Below, in pieces: positions 1-9,354 of a stretch of 64,000 nucleotides of DNA (position 1 is its first letter; every line of letters begins with the position of its first letter). Under the pieces are notes generated by a model. It was not told where the DNA came from. It searched no databases and saw only the letters and a list, made by a program, of their open reading frames with translations. The translations under genes and the position numbers were made by a program. The stretch is taken from assembly GCF_036997615.1 (NCBI RefSeq), contig NZ_JAWLQA010000013.1. The stretch is one strand, 5' to 3'. This stretch comes from Brachyspira sp949287565. Lineage in GTDB: Bacteria > Spirochaetota > Brachyspiria > Brachyspirales > Brachyspiraceae.

Positions 1-990
1 ATATTATACAATAATAAAATAGACAGTGAAGAATATATAAAAAGAATAAAAGATAGAATCAAACAAAGGCAATATAGAGAATTAATATTACCCGCATATC
101 AATTAAAAAGTAAAGAAAAAGAAAAAGACAAAGAAGGTTATTTTTATTCATTAGAAGAAATAGAATTATTTGATATGATAGTAGAATATTTTGAGCTTGA
201 AAGGAATAAATTAAAGGATATTTTATACAGCAAAAATATTAGTTATTGTAATATTATAAATGCTAAAATAAAATGCTTTTATAACAATATTCAAAATTAC
301 AAATCAAAAGATAATAACAAAATGATATATTATGATTATAAATTATATTTCATACCTTTTTTCATTTTTGATAATTTCAAGCAGAGTAAAATCACAGAAA
401 AAGAACATAATGATCTTTTAAAATCATACAGAAAACTTTATAAATCATTCAAAAAAAGTCAGAAAGAAAAAAAAGAATATAATTATTTTGGATTCAAATT
501 AGAAAATAAAGAAACATTCTATAAAAAAAATCTCATAAAAATATTTGAAGTACTTTCTTATGAAGATTATAAAAATGATTCATATTTAGAAGAATATATT
601 CAATTACATAAGGAATTAATAGAATATCAGATAAAATATAATAGATATATAGAATATTATAATAATTTTTTTAATGATAAGATTTTAAATTTTTTATATT
701 TTACAGATAGGATTTCTAATGATGATTTTTTATTCTTTAAAAGAAATATAGAAGAATTAAAAAAAATAAATGCTGAAAATAATAAAGAATATCAAGCTAT
801 ACAACTAACTAAAAAAGATGAAGATATAATTTATAAAACAATAATTAAAAATAATCATAAAAAAGTAATTATAGGATATATAGAATTATATAATTTTAAT
901 AAACTTTATTATAAATCCTCAAAAAAACATTACAACCGAAATATAGAATTAATTTCAAGATATGATTTCTTTAAAAAAATTTTAAAATAA
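1..990 (+). CDS. Hypothetical protein, 5' end outside the window
   Basis: The frame is open from base 1 to the TAA at 988-990, so the gene starts upstream; the internal ATG at 175 has no ribosome binding site and is probably not the start. At least 329 residues are encoded. The protein is very rich in Lys, Asn, Tyr and Ile, highly charged, and without a signal peptide or membrane segment. I recognise no domain. A hairpin follows the stop directly. Confidence 0.6.
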   Translation: MLYNNKIDSEEYIKRIKDRIKQRQYRELILPAYQLKSKEKEKDKEGYFYSLEEIELFDMIVEYFELERNKLKDILYSKNISYCNIINAKIKCFYNNIQNYKSKDNNKMIYYDYKLYFIPFFIFDNFKQSKITEKEHNDLLKSYRKLYKSFKKSQKEKKEYNYFGFKLENKETFYKKNLIKIFEVLSYEDYKNDSYLEEYIQLHKELIEYQIKYNRYIEYYNNFFNDKILNFLYFTDRISNDDFLFFKRNIEELKKINAENNKEYQAIQLTKKDEDIIYKTIIKNNHKKVIIGYIELYNFNKLYYKSSKKHYNRNIELISRYDFFKKILK

Positions 991-992
991 TT

Positions 993-1024
993 TTTGAAGT
1001 ATTTAAAAAAATGCATACTTCAAA
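993..1024 (+). terminator. Hairpin after the first gene
   Basis: The 10-bp arms TTTGAAGTAT (993-1002) and ATACTTCAAA (1015-1024) lie just after the stop codon of the partial gene. There is no clean T-run, so terminator function is inferred from position. Confidence 0.45.
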
Positions 1025-1075
1025 TGCAATATTTTATTTTTATCATATAGTAAGTGTAAAAATATTTTATAAACC

Positions 1076-1120
1076 TAATCTTTTTGAAGTATAAAAAAAA
1101 TTAATACTTCAAAAAGATTA
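1076..1120. terminator. Perfect 17-bp inverted repeat
   Basis: Arms at 1076-1092 and 1104-1120 are perfectly complementary around an A-rich 11-nt loop. The arm core TTTTTGAAGTAT is the same as in the hairpin 80 bp upstream, so the two are related sequences. It lies between two rightward genes and could act as a terminator or processing site. Confidence 0.5.
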
Positions 1121-1211
1121 ATAAAATATAATTTATATTAACCAAGAATAACTTATTAAAGAAAAATAATCTTTAATTGTTATAAATAAAAAAATTAATA
1201 AGAGGTTTTTT

Positions 1212-1931
1212 ATGAAACAGTTGAAAAAAATCATTTTCACAGCTGTATTAGCAGCAGCATTAAGCACATCAGCATTTGCAGCAAGCGGTTTTGAGTTCAT
1301 ACTCAATGTACCATTAGGATTAAGCGTAGGACTTCCTAAAATAGCAGAAGGTGCACCTAAAGATCTTATTAAAAGCGGAGTTGGTTTTGATGCTGGAGTT
1401 ACAGCTCAATTAGGTTATATGATTGGAGTAACTGACGGTTTAGGTATTAGCATATTAGGGGAAATAGGATACGCACATGATACTTTTGCTTTTTCTATTG
1501 ATGGTGCTGCAACAGGTATGTTAGGAGCACCTAGAATAAATTTATCCCAATCTTTTGAAAGCATACAAGTAGGTTTGCTTCCTAAAATTAATATAGGGGC
1601 ATTTTCTATAGGTATAGGGGGAGGATTGAAAATTCCTATGGCTTCATCTGTTAATCTTAAATATGGAGATACTGATGCCGGCACTGTAAAATTAAATATG
1701 AATGATATAGGTACTATGTATTCTACAGCATTTATAGGATACATAAAAGGTACTTTTGACTATTCTATATTCTTCACTGACAAAATAGCTATGAATATAG
1801 GTTTATATTTAGGTTATGATTTTATGCCTAAAATTGCTACAGATGGAAGTATGAGCGGCTCTTATTTTCTTGATGGAGGAACTTTTGATATAGGTTTACA
1901 GTTAGGACTTAAATTCGGACCAAAAGCATAA
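1212..1931 (+). CDS. Secreted outer-membrane beta-barrel-like protein
   Basis: The 239-residue product begins with a typical signal peptide (MKQLKKIIF..., cleavage near AFA-AS at about residue 24). The mature part alternates Gly-rich and hydrophobic segments and ends in Gly-Leu-Lys-Phe, as expected of a small outer-membrane barrel. The mature N-terminus (SGFEFILNVPLGLSVG) and the motifs G(V)GFDAG and LGEIGY(A/S/N)HD recur in the proteins at 7766 and 8566, so the three are paralogues. The start is preceded by AAGAGG. Location is inferred; function is unknown. A terminator follows. Confidence 0.75.
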   Translation: MKQLKKIIFTAVLAAALSTSAFAASGFEFILNVPLGLSVGLPKIAEGAPKDLIKSGVGFDAGVTAQLGYMIGVTDGLGISILGEIGYAHDTFAFSIDGAATGMLGAPRINLSQSFESIQVGLLPKINIGAFSIGIGGGLKIPMASSVNLKYGDTDAGTVKLNMNDIGTMYSTAFIGYIKGTFDYSIFFTDKIAMNIGLYLGYDFMPKIATDGSMSGSYFLDGGTFDIGLQLGLKFGPKA

Positions 1932-1974
1932 TTAATTTTGCATAAATAATTTAAATTAAAACAATCAATATTAT

Positions 1975-2016
1975 AAAAGCCTGTCTTATATTTTAGGTTA
2001 TGAGGCAGGTTTTTTA
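1975..2016 (+). terminator. Rho-independent terminator
   Basis: Stem CCTGTCT (1980-1986) pairs with AGGCAGG (2003-2009) with one G-T pair, flanked by A4/T4 and followed by seven T residues (2010-2016). It closes the beta-barrel-like gene. Confidence 0.8.
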
Positions 2017-2129
2017 TTATTTTTTATAAAAATATACTTTATTATTTTATATATATATGATAAAGTATACATATAAATACAACTCTATTTAACAATAATA
2101 TAAAATTTTAATAATTAATGGTATTTATT

Positions 2130-3215
2130 ATGAAAAGAATTTATCTATTAATCATGATATTATTTTTTATAATAGTTTTTAATATATATCCCAATACATC
2201 TGAAAATTCTTATATGGATAAATACCTTCTTCTTACATTTAATGGTACTATAGATAAATCTCCTATAACTATGCATATAAAAATTAAAAATCCTGATTCT
2301 ATTATAGATGGTAAAATCAGCAGTATAAAAGGCCATTATAAATATGACAGCATAAATATTCCTATACAGTTAGAAGGAAATATTGATAAAAAAAGTATGA
2401 CTATAAAAAGCCCTAATAATGAACTTTTTGCTTTCACTTTTAATGAAAATCAATTATACGATATTATTAATTCAAAAAGCGAAATATATCCCAATTTAAA
2501 TGGCAAATGGAGAAATAGAGATAAATCAGCAGAATGCAATATAAAAACTATTAAATTTGTTCACTCTATTTATGAAGTATATATAGAAAAAGAATATAAA
2601 GAAAATGCAGGTTCTATGGGAGGAATATATATAGAAGATAAATCTTTAGCAATATATAAAGGAAGCTTAACAAATATCACATTAAATCAATTAATATCTG
2701 AAATCAATGACAATCTTGATGAAAATCTCAATACTAATAATACAACAAATAATTTAAGCTATACCGAATTTGCTGCACTATCAGATTATTTTGATGATAA
2801 AATACTTTCTATAAAAAACTATTCTGATGGATATTATGGAGAAAATGGAATTGTTTATAAATCTTATGTAACTATACTTACTATAGATTCATTAGTTAAA
2901 ATTTATAATTATTTAGGAAATTTAGTGTATGATACTAAAGAATTCAGAAATTTTTTGAAAAACAAAATAAAAGAACAGAATCCCAATTATGATAACGATA
3001 ATTTCGGAGAATATTTTGATGAATATATAACCTCTCTTAATTATGCTGAAATATACTTCAATACTGACTCCTCTGTAACAATTCACTTTTTTTTCGGTAA
3101 AGAAAAACTAGAATATAGCTTTATCAATATAAATATACAAGAATTAAAGCCTTATATAAAACCTGATAGTTTTTACAGTTATTTATTTTCCAACCTGAAC
3201 TTAAAGCTTAAATAA
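2130..3215 (+). CDS. Hypothetical exported protein
   Basis: About 361 residues. The ATG at 2130 gives a normal signal peptide (MKRIYLLIMILFFIIVF...); an upstream in-frame ATG at 2118 would only add MVFI. The N-terminal half has a repeated pattern (KISSIKGHYKYDS / IPIQLEGNID) seen in secreted bacterial proteins with antiparallel beta structure. An Asn/Thr-rich linker (about residues 200-215) precedes a C-terminal alpha/beta region that vaguely resembles DUF3298-type domains. I do not recognise it with confidence. It stands alone, upstream of the cdaA promoter. Confidence 0.65.
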   Translation: MKRIYLLIMILFFIIVFNIYPNTSENSYMDKYLLLTFNGTIDKSPITMHIKIKNPDSIIDGKISSIKGHYKYDSINIPIQLEGNIDKKSMTIKSPNNELFAFTFNENQLYDIINSKSEIYPNLNGKWRNRDKSAECNIKTIKFVHSIYEVYIEKEYKENAGSMGGIYIEDKSLAIYKGSLTNITLNQLISEINDNLDENLNTNNTTNNLSYTEFAALSDYFDDKILSIKNYSDGYYGENGIVYKSYVTILTIDSLVKIYNYLGNLVYDTKEFRNFLKNKIKEQNPNYDNDNFGEYFDEYITSLNYAEIYFNTDSSVTIHFFFGKEKLEYSFININIQELKPYIKPDSFYSYLFSNLNLKLK

Positions 3216-3254
3216 TACTATTAAATATAATAAAAAATAATTGAACGGTAAATA

Positions 3255-3282
3255 TTTACAAATTATATATTTGTGATATAAT
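3255..3282 (+). promoter_or_regulatory. Predicted promoter of the cdaA operon
   Basis: TTTACA (3255-3260), 16-nt spacer, then an extended -10, TGATATAAT, with TATAAT at 3277-3282. The start codon follows 9 nt after the -10 box, so the 5' leader would be only a few bases long. Confidence 0.6.
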
Positions 3283-3291
3283 GGATTAGCA

Positions 3292-4074
3292 ATGCTTTAT
3301 GTAATAAATAATTTTATATCAACTTCAAATTGGCGATATTTCTTTTATGGTCTTGACATAGTATTAGTTGCTGTATTATTTTATATTATATATATGCTCA
3401 TGTATAATACAAGAGCTTACAGCATAGCAATAGGTTTTATAATATTATTTTTTATAACTCTAATCGCAAAAGTATTCGGACTATCTACACTATGTTGGAT
3501 ATTTGATCAATTCTTCCAAGTAGGACTTATAGCAATTGTAGTGATATTCCAAGCAGAAATAAAACATGCTTTAAGAATATTAGGCGGAAGAGCATTTTTA
3601 AAAAAATCTTTCAGATATGATGAAGATCAAATTCAAAAAATATTAAGTGCTACATTCAATTTATCATATAAAGGATATGGTGCTTTAATAGTATTTCAAA
3701 GAAACATATCGCTTCATTCTTTAGTTGATAGGGCTGTTAAACTTAATGCTGATATATCTATAGAACTTGTTGAATCTATATTTTTTAAAAACAACCCTAT
3801 TCATGATGGAGCAGCAATAATAATGGAAAATAGAATAGCAGCAGCAAGTGCCTATCTGCCCCTTACAGAAATAGAGCCTCAAATAAAAAACAGAAGATTA
3901 GGAACAAGGCATAGAGCAGCACTTGGTATTTCAGAACAAACAGATGCTGTAGTAATTGTAGTTTCAGAGGAAACTCAATGTGTATCTATTGTTCATAATG
4001 GTATATTAGAATACAATTTAAATAGAGAAGAATTAGATAAAAGACTTGGAGAACTTTTAGAGATAAAAAAATGA
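3292..4074 (+). CDS. cdaA: Diadenylate cyclase CdaA (c-di-AMP synthase)
   Basis: 260 residues. It joins two ATP molecules to make the second messenger c-di-AMP at the membrane. Three hydrophobic segments (about residues 20-90) precede a DisA_N cyclase domain carrying both catalytic signatures: DGA (residues 172-174, in HDGAAII) and RHR (206-208, in GTRHRAALG). Size and architecture are those of CdaA/DacA rather than DisA. The last 4 bases (ATGA) overlap the start of the YbbR-domain gene, the usual cdaA-cdaR pairing. There is almost no leader. Confidence 0.95.
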   Translation: MLYVINNFISTSNWRYFFYGLDIVLVAVLFYIIYMLMYNTRAYSIAIGFIILFFITLIAKVFGLSTLCWIFDQFFQVGLIAIVVIFQAEIKHALRILGGRAFLKKSFRYDEDQIQKILSATFNLSYKGYGALIVFQRNISLHSLVDRAVKLNADISIELVESIFFKNNPIHDGAAIIMENRIAAASAYLPLTEIEPQIKNRRLGTRHRAALGISEQTDAVVIVVSEETQCVSIVHNGILEYNLNREELDKRLGELLEIKK

Positions 4075-5105
4075 GCAGCAAAAAAATATCAGATTTAAGC
4101 AAATTTAGTTTAAAAAAAGCGTTAGCTCGTTTAACGAATAGATTAGGAATTAAATTATTATGTCTGTTAATGTCATTTTTATTATTCCTATTTGTTAGAT
4201 ATCAAAAAGAATATACTAAAGACTATGTTACAAAAATAGAAATAAAAAATATTCCTTCAAGATTATTTATTGCAAATGATATACCTGAAAATATTACAAT
4301 AACTTTAAAAGGATTTAAAGATAATATTTATGAACTTCCTACAGAATTTAGTGCTTATATAGATCTTACTAATGCAGCTATAGGAAGCAATATGTATGAT
4401 GTTAATTTAGCAGGCGATATAGATTATTCTAAAATGAATATTACTGTAAATCCAAGTGAAATACCTATAATATTAGATGAATTATCATATAAAACTGTTC
4501 CTATAAAAGTACCTACTGTAGGAACAGCAGCTTATGGACTTACTATTGATAAGATAATAGTCAATCCTTCTAATACAATAATATCTGGGCCTAAAACTTT
4601 AGTATCATCTATAGATGAAATTAGAACTTATAATCTGGATATAACAGATAAATATTTAGATTACTCATCAATATCAAGAATTAATTTGCCTAAAAATATC
4701 AAGTCAGATGTTTCAAGAGTAAATGTAAATATTATGTTTAATAAAAATCTTGATAAAGTAGAATTTAATAATCTGGCAATTAATATAGATAATTTAAATG
4801 GAAAATACAAAATAAATGATCATAATCCGCTTATAGTAAATAAAATAGTTTTAGAAGCTAATAAAATAATGATTGCAAATTTGTCTCCTGATGATATTAA
4901 ATTATATATAGATTTGCAAGAAATGACTAATGTTGGTATATACTCAAATGTATCTGTAGAAGCTAATATACCAGTTCATACAAGACTTATAGAAATAGAA
5001 CCTTCATTCTTCGATATTGAAATAATAGAAAGAGAAATAACTGAAAATATTATCACTAATACCAATGATAATATTACAAATATAAATGAGAATAATAATG
5101 AATAA
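4071..5105 (+). CDS. cdaR: YbbR-domain protein, CdaR-like regulator of CdaA
   Basis: 344 residues, with one N-terminal transmembrane segment (about residues 27-45) and then an extracytoplasmic part with repeated YbbR-type modules; strings such as IPVKVPTVG and NPSNTIISGP(K) are typical. In Firmicutes the homologous partner binds and modulates CdaA. The 4-bp ATGA overlap with cdaA supports translational coupling. The C-terminus is a low-complexity Asn/Thr/Glu tail. Confidence 0.85.
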   Translation: MSSKKISDLSKFSLKKALARLTNRLGIKLLCLLMSFLLFLFVRYQKEYTKDYVTKIEIKNIPSRLFIANDIPENITITLKGFKDNIYELPTEFSAYIDLTNAAIGSNMYDVNLAGDIDYSKMNITVNPSEIPIILDELSYKTVPIKVPTVGTAAYGLTIDKIIVNPSNTIISGPKTLVSSIDEIRTYNLDITDKYLDYSSISRINLPKNIKSDVSRVNVNIMFNKNLDKVEFNNLAINIDNLNGKYKINDHNPLIVNKIVLEANKIMIANLSPDDIKLYIDLQEMTNVGIYSNVSVEANIPVHTRLIEIEPSFFDIEIIEREITENIITNTNDNITNINENNNE

Positions 5106-5121
5106 GGCAAATTGATAAATA

Positions 5122-5484
5122 ATGAAAAGATTAAAATACGGAGATGTATTGATATTTTTATTTATAATTATTTTCTCATTTTTCTATGCTAAGAACTTAA
5201 TTTCAAATAAAAGCAGTAAAATAATAATAGATACTTATGATAAATCTTTTAGATATGATTTAAATACTGACAGAGAAATTACCGTTACCGGTTTATTAGG
5301 CGAATCAAAAATACTTATAAGTAATCAGCAAATTATGTTTGAAAGCTCGCCTTGCAGAGATAAACTATGCATCAAAGCAGGCACACTAAAAAATTCACCT
5401 ATAATATGCATGCCTAATGGTATATCTATAAGATTTGAAAAAAATATAGAGAACAATATAGAAATTGATTCTATAGTTCAATAG
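5122..5484 (+). CDS. NusG domain II-containing membrane-anchored protein
   Basis: 120 residues, with an N-terminal transmembrane segment (about residues 9-26) and then a small beta domain containing CRDKLCIKAG and ICMPNG, the cysteine-bearing motifs of the NusG_II family (PF07009). Members are usually encoded next to a Gx-transporter (heptaprenyl-diphosphate-synthase component I-like) gene, as here. The exact function is unknown; a redox or quinone-linked role has been suggested for such pairs, which is inference. Confidence 0.8.
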   Translation: MKRLKYGDVLIFLFIIIFSFFYAKNLISNKSSKIIIDTYDKSFRYDLNTDREITVTGLLGESKILISNQQIMFESSPCRDKLCIKAGTLKNSPIICMPNGISIRFEKNIENNIEIDSIVQ

Positions 5485-5492
5485 GAATATTT

Positions 5493-6035
5493 ATGCTATT
5501 TTTAGAAAATATAAAATCTCATACAGGCAAAAGAAGAATATATGATATAATATTTTTTGCTTTTTTATCATCATTTATTGCAGCAGTTGAAAATATGTTT
5601 CCAAGACCTATACCATATTTCAGAATAGGATTTTCTTTTGTTATTGTATTAATGGTTGTAGATGTATTCACTTTTAAAGAATTATTACTGCTTATATTTA
5701 TAAAGAATGTTTCTGTTGCTTTGGCTTTTGCTTATATATTAACACCTCCTTTTTATTTAGGATTATGCGGAGGTATAACATCAATAATAGTGATGAAATT
5801 AATGAGTTATTTCAAAAATACTTTTTCTGTATTCGGTGTAAGTTTAGCCGGTGCTTTAATAAGTAACTTATCTCAGGCCTTTCTATCTAAATATTTATTT
5901 AAATTACCGGATATAAGATTTTTAATAGTACCTGTATTTATATTATCACTCATAACAGGAAGCATAGTAGGAATTATAACAATGATATTATGCTCAGATA
6001 ATTATAAAAAAGGCCTTAATAATCAACAAAATTAA
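5493..6035 (+). CDS. Gx transporter family protein (Hpre_diP_synt_I)
   Basis: 180 residues with five or six membrane segments. PRPIPYFRIGFSFVIVL, then a Lys/Asn-bearing helix, and GLCGGITSIIV are typical of the PF07456 family once called heptaprenyl diphosphate synthase component I and now regarded as an ECF-like transporter. It is the last gene of the cdaA operon, 8 bp after the NusG-II gene, and a terminator overlaps its 3' end. Confidence 0.8.
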   Translation: MLFLENIKSHTGKRRIYDIIFFAFLSSFIAAVENMFPRPIPYFRIGFSFVIVLMVVDVFTFKELLLLIFIKNVSVALAFAYILTPPFYLGLCGGITSIIVMKLMSYFKNTFSVFGVSLAGALISNLSQAFLSKYLFKLPDIRFLIVPVFILSLITGSIVGIITMILCSDNYKKGLNNQQN

Positions 6036-6050
6036 TTATCAAAGCCTTTT
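6008..6050. terminator. Bidirectional terminator between convergent genes
   Basis: AAAAGGC (6008-6014) pairs with GCCTTTT (6044-6050), with further inner pairing (ATAAT/ATTAT). It separates the rightward cdaA operon from the leftward lipoprotein cluster and overlaps the last codons of the Gx-transporter gene. Confidence 0.7.
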
Positions 6051-6082
6051 ATATATTTTTTTATTATAATTTATTAACTTTA

Positions 6083-6915
6083 TTATTTTGTGCTAGGTTC
6101 AAAAATAGTATCTTCATTTAATAGATGCTTATATTCTGTAAGATAATAAGCTATAAGTTCATCAAGCTGTTTTGAATATTTATTTTTTAAGGCTGGACCC
6201 TCAATAGGCTTCCATAACATTTCATTTAAAATTCCAGTTACTACTCCCTGAAGAGCTGCAGGGACATTATAATCTCCAAAATGATTAAAACCTATATTAT
6301 GCATATGTTCATGAAACATTAAGCCTGCTACATTGGCATATGTTTGACTTTGCATATAAGTAAAATAATCTCCAAATAAAACATCATCTAAACTGCCCCA
6401 ATTACCTGTGGTTAATCCTATCCACTTACCTGTAGGTATATCATTTTCATTTTGAAGTCCATATCTAAGATACCTTGCTCACCTGTACCAGTACCGACAG
6501 CAACATTCATTTTTCTATATGTAAAATTACATTTAAGCGAGCGTACGCTATCTATTAATTTTTGAGCATTATATTGTTCTCCATATTGTAAAGTATATCC
6601 GCCATAAGAATCCCCAACAGAAGATTTTAATGAACCTTCTGATGCCTTTACACGTTCAGCAAACTCATCAGTATTAACAGCTAATCTCATAAGAGCCATA
6701 CATACCAATATATACTTTTTTTCCTCTACTGTAATAACAGTACGTTTATTTAAACGGCTATCTACCTCAAAATTTTCTATACCAACCTGCCAATAAGGAT
6801 ATTTTTTATCAATAGATTCTTTACTATAAACATCCGGCTTTAATGCACCATTATTACAGCTTAATGCAAATAATGGAAATAAAAACAAACAAAATAAAAA
6901 TAATTTTTTTAACAT
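6083..6915 (-). pseudogene. Frameshifted metzincin-motif lipoprotein
   Basis: Two out-of-register pieces (6418-6915 and 6083-6355 plus the sequence between) together match the intact neighbour at 6941-7744 along its length. The first piece carries the lipoprotein signal (LFALSC lipobox) and the conserved N-terminal region (KKYPYWQV, ITVEEK). The second carries HEHMHNIGFNH, an HExxHxxGxxH zinc-protease motif. The frame is lost near 6475-6485: reading resumes as ARYLRYGLQ if one base is restored. The break is not in a long homopolymer. True start ATG at 6915, preceded by GGAG. It may be a pseudogene, a sequencing error, or a switched-off copy. Confidence 0.75.
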
Positions 6916-6940
6916 AATCAACTCCGCTTTCAAGTATTTA

Positions 6941-7744
6941 TTATTTTAAACTAGGATCAAAAATAGTATCCTCTAATAACAAATCTTTATATTCAGTATA
7001 ATAATAGGCAGTTAATTCATCTAACTGCTTAGCATATTTATCTTTTAAATTTCCGTACAATATTCTCTCAATTAATTTTTGTACAACATCTTGAAGTCCG
7101 TAAGGTACATTACTACTCTGATTAATAGCAGCATGAGTAAATCCTATATTATGCATATGCTCATGAAACATTAATCCTGAAAAAGAAGCATATCCATATA
7201 AACTATTACCAGACCATTGTATCCAATTAGCATTTTCAAATCCTACCCAATCAGCAGTTGGTATTTGATCTGCTGGCTGACCTCCGCAATATCTTGCATA
7301 TCTTGAAACACCTACAGTACCCAAACCTGCACCGCCTGTTGAAAGTTTTTCATAGGTAAATTCATGCTTTACAGTGCGTACTACTTCTGTCAATATATCA
7401 GGATCGTATGCTTCTCCTGCTTTAATGCTGAAATTTCCATAAGAATAATTAGCTGCGGCTGTCAAAGCTCCTTTGGCTCTTACTTCTGTTGGAAATTCTT
7501 CAGAATTTAAAACTGTTCTGATTAATGCCATACATCTCAATATAAAACGTTTTTCTTCAACTGTTATTGTAGAATAAGATGATAAATTGTTTGCTATTTG
7601 AAAATTAGCAACACTTACCTGCCAATATGGATATTTTTTATTTATTTCTTCTTTACTATAATCGCTTGGTTTCAATGCATTGCTATTACAACTTAATATA
7701 AATAAAGATGATAAAAATAAACAAAATAAAAATAATTTTCTCAT
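6941..7744 (-). CDS. Lipoprotein with metzincin-type zinc-protease motif
   Basis: 267 residues from the ATG at 7744, preceded by AAGGAG. A type II signal peptide ends in LFILSC, so the protein should be membrane-anchored outside the cytoplasm. The mature region is followed by HEHMHNIGFTH at about residues 194-204, a complete HExxHxxGxxH motif as in metzincin metalloproteases. The downstream helix QLDELTAYYYTEY is shared with the broken paralogue. It is part of a leftward cluster with two secreted beta-barrel-like genes. The motif is seen directly; protease activity is inferred and the substrate is unknown. Confidence 0.75.
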   Translation of the reverse strand: MRKLFLFCLFLSSLFILSCNSNALKPSDYSKEEINKKYPYWQVSVANFQIANNLSSYSTITVEEKRFILRCMALIRTVLNSEEFPTEVRAKGALTAAANYSYGNFSIKAGEAYDPDILTEVVRTVKHEFTYEKLSTGGAGLGTVGVSRYARYCGGQPADQIPTADWVGFENANWIQWSGNSLYGYASFSGLMFHEHMHNIGFTHAAINQSSNVPYGLQDVVQKLIERILYGNLKDKYAKQLDELTAYYYTEYKDLLLEDTIFDPSLK

Positions 7745-7765
7745 CAAATTATTCTCCTTAATATA

Positions 7766-8536
7766 TTAATTATAAGGCAATATTCTTACACCAACTTGAA
7801 AACCTATATCAAAACTAGATATAGTTTGTCTTGTTATTTTGGCTATACTTTGATTATTTAACATAGCATTTTTGAAAGATATACCGAAATCTCCTCCTAT
7901 ATAACCACCCAATACAAGTCCGAATTTTTTATCACTATAAACTTCATAATCTACAGAAAATCTAAGATATGGTATTATAGGAACTTCAAATAAATTTTTT
8001 ATCTGAAATGCATTAAAATCTTCTATATTTCTATTCATATTTTTAGTATCATAATTGATAGAAGATGACATAGCTCTGGCAAACAGCGGTACTTTAATTC
8101 CTAGATTAACACCAAAGGAGAATTTCTTCCAATTAAATTTAGGATATATACCAAATGACATACTTTCAAATGTATAATCATAACCATTTTCATTTTTCTT
8201 ATCTGTGCTTATTCTATAATATGAAAACTCATCATGATTATATCCTAATTCGCCTAAAACACTGATACTAAAATCTTTATTTATATCGAATCTATATCCT
8301 ATATGAAATAAAAAACCTGCATCAAATCCTGCATCTGATTTTCTCTCTGACTGCTTTATTGCTGATTTTAAATCATTTTCCTGCTGCTGAGTAGGATTTT
8401 TATTAGTTAAAGTATATTGATTTATTCCAATACTTAACCCTAATGGAACAAACAATCCTATTTCAAGACCGCTTTTAGCAAAAAGAGTAAAGCAGCTTAA
8501 AAACATTATTATAAATATATTCAATAATTTTTTCAT
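7766..8536 (-). CDS. Secreted outer-membrane beta-barrel-like protein
   Basis: 256 residues from the ATG at 8536, which has AAAGAG upstream; an ORF extension to 8563 adds nine residues ahead of the signal peptide and is less likely. Signal peptide MKKLLNIFIIMFLSCFTLFA, then SGLEIGLFVPLGLSIG, the family signature shared with the genes at 1212 and 8566. Aromatic and glycine alternation and a C-terminal GFQVGVRILPYN suggest an outer-membrane barrel. It lies 18 bp upstream of the metzincin lipoprotein gene and is probably co-transcribed with it. Confidence 0.7.
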   Translation of the reverse strand: MKKLLNIFIIMFLSCFTLFAKSGLEIGLFVPLGLSIGINQYTLTNKNPTQQQENDLKSAIKQSERKSDAGFDAGFLFHIGYRFDINKDFSISVLGELGYNHDEFSYYRISTDKKNENGYDYTFESMSFGIYPKFNWKKFSFGVNLGIKVPLFARAMSSSINYDTKNMNRNIEDFNAFQIKNLFEVPIIPYLRFSVDYEVYSDKKFGLVLGGYIGGDFGISFKNAMLNNQSIAKITRQTISSFDIGFQVGVRILPYN

Positions 8537-8565
8537 AATTTTCTCTTTATTAATTTTCAACATTC

Positions 8566-9354
8566 TTAATTCATAGGTCTTATCTTAGTACCTACTTGTA
8601 TACCCAAATCCACGCTTGATATATTTTCTATAGGGGCATCGAGTTGATTATTATTTATTTTTGAACCTTTTATCTGATATCTCAAAGCAAAATCATAATC
8701 AATATATGCCCCTACAACTATATCAAAATTCCTAGATGTATATACTGAATAATCTAAAGTTAATTTAAAATACGCCATTACATTTGAAGTAAAATAATCT
8801 TTATAATTCTTCGTATCAATCATCTTTATAGTTTCAGTTGTATAACCCAATGTTGGATTATAACTTGAATTATTAATCGTACCGGATAAAAATATTTTCA
8901 TTCCTACACCAATACCTAAAGAAAATCTTTTATAATTAAATTTAGGTAAAATACCAATAACAAGACTATCAAAAGTATAATAACGATAATTTTGAAATTT
9001 AAGTACCTGAGATCCTGTATTACTACTATCTTTTAACCTATAATTAAAAGTATCTCTGCTGTATCCAAGCTCTCCCATAAAACTAAAACTAATTTCTTTA
9101 TTTAATTCTAATCTATAGCCTGCCTGAAATAAAGCCCCCGCATCATACCCAATATGGGAGGTTCTAGTATTATTTGTAACATATGTATTGTACGCAGCTG
9201 ACTGCTGATTATTCAAGCCTGAAGGAGCTTTGTCATAATAATGAATTCCTATGTTGAAACCTAAAGGAACAAAAACACCCAACTCTAATCCGCTTTTGGC
9301 AAATACCGAATAAGAAAGAACAAATAACACAACTAATATTTTACATAGTTTCAT
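8566..9354 (-). CDS. Secreted outer-membrane beta-barrel-like protein
   Basis: 262 residues. Signal peptide MKLCKILVVLFVLSYSVFA, then SGLELGVFVPLGFNIG. It is a close paralogue of the next gene (7766-8536), with the shared motifs HIGYDAG, LGELGYSRD-like (here MGELGYSRD) and a C-terminal DLGIQVGTKI. It has an AAGGG ribosome binding site and is the promoter-proximal gene of the leftward cluster. About 150 bp of AT-rich sequence separates it from the divergent hydrolase gene. Confidence 0.7.
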   Translation of the reverse strand: MKLCKILVVLFVLSYSVFAKSGLELGVFVPLGFNIGIHYYDKAPSGLNNQQSAAYNTYVTNNTRTSHIGYDAGALFQAGYRLELNKEISFSFMGELGYSRDTFNYRLKDSSNTGSQVLKFQNYRYYTFDSLVIGILPKFNYKRFSLGIGVGMKIFLSGTINNSSYNPTLGYTTETIKMIDTKNYKDYFTSNVMAYFKLTLDYSVYTSRNFDIVVGAYIDYDFALRYQIKGSKINNNQLDAPIENISSVDLGIQVGTKIRPMN

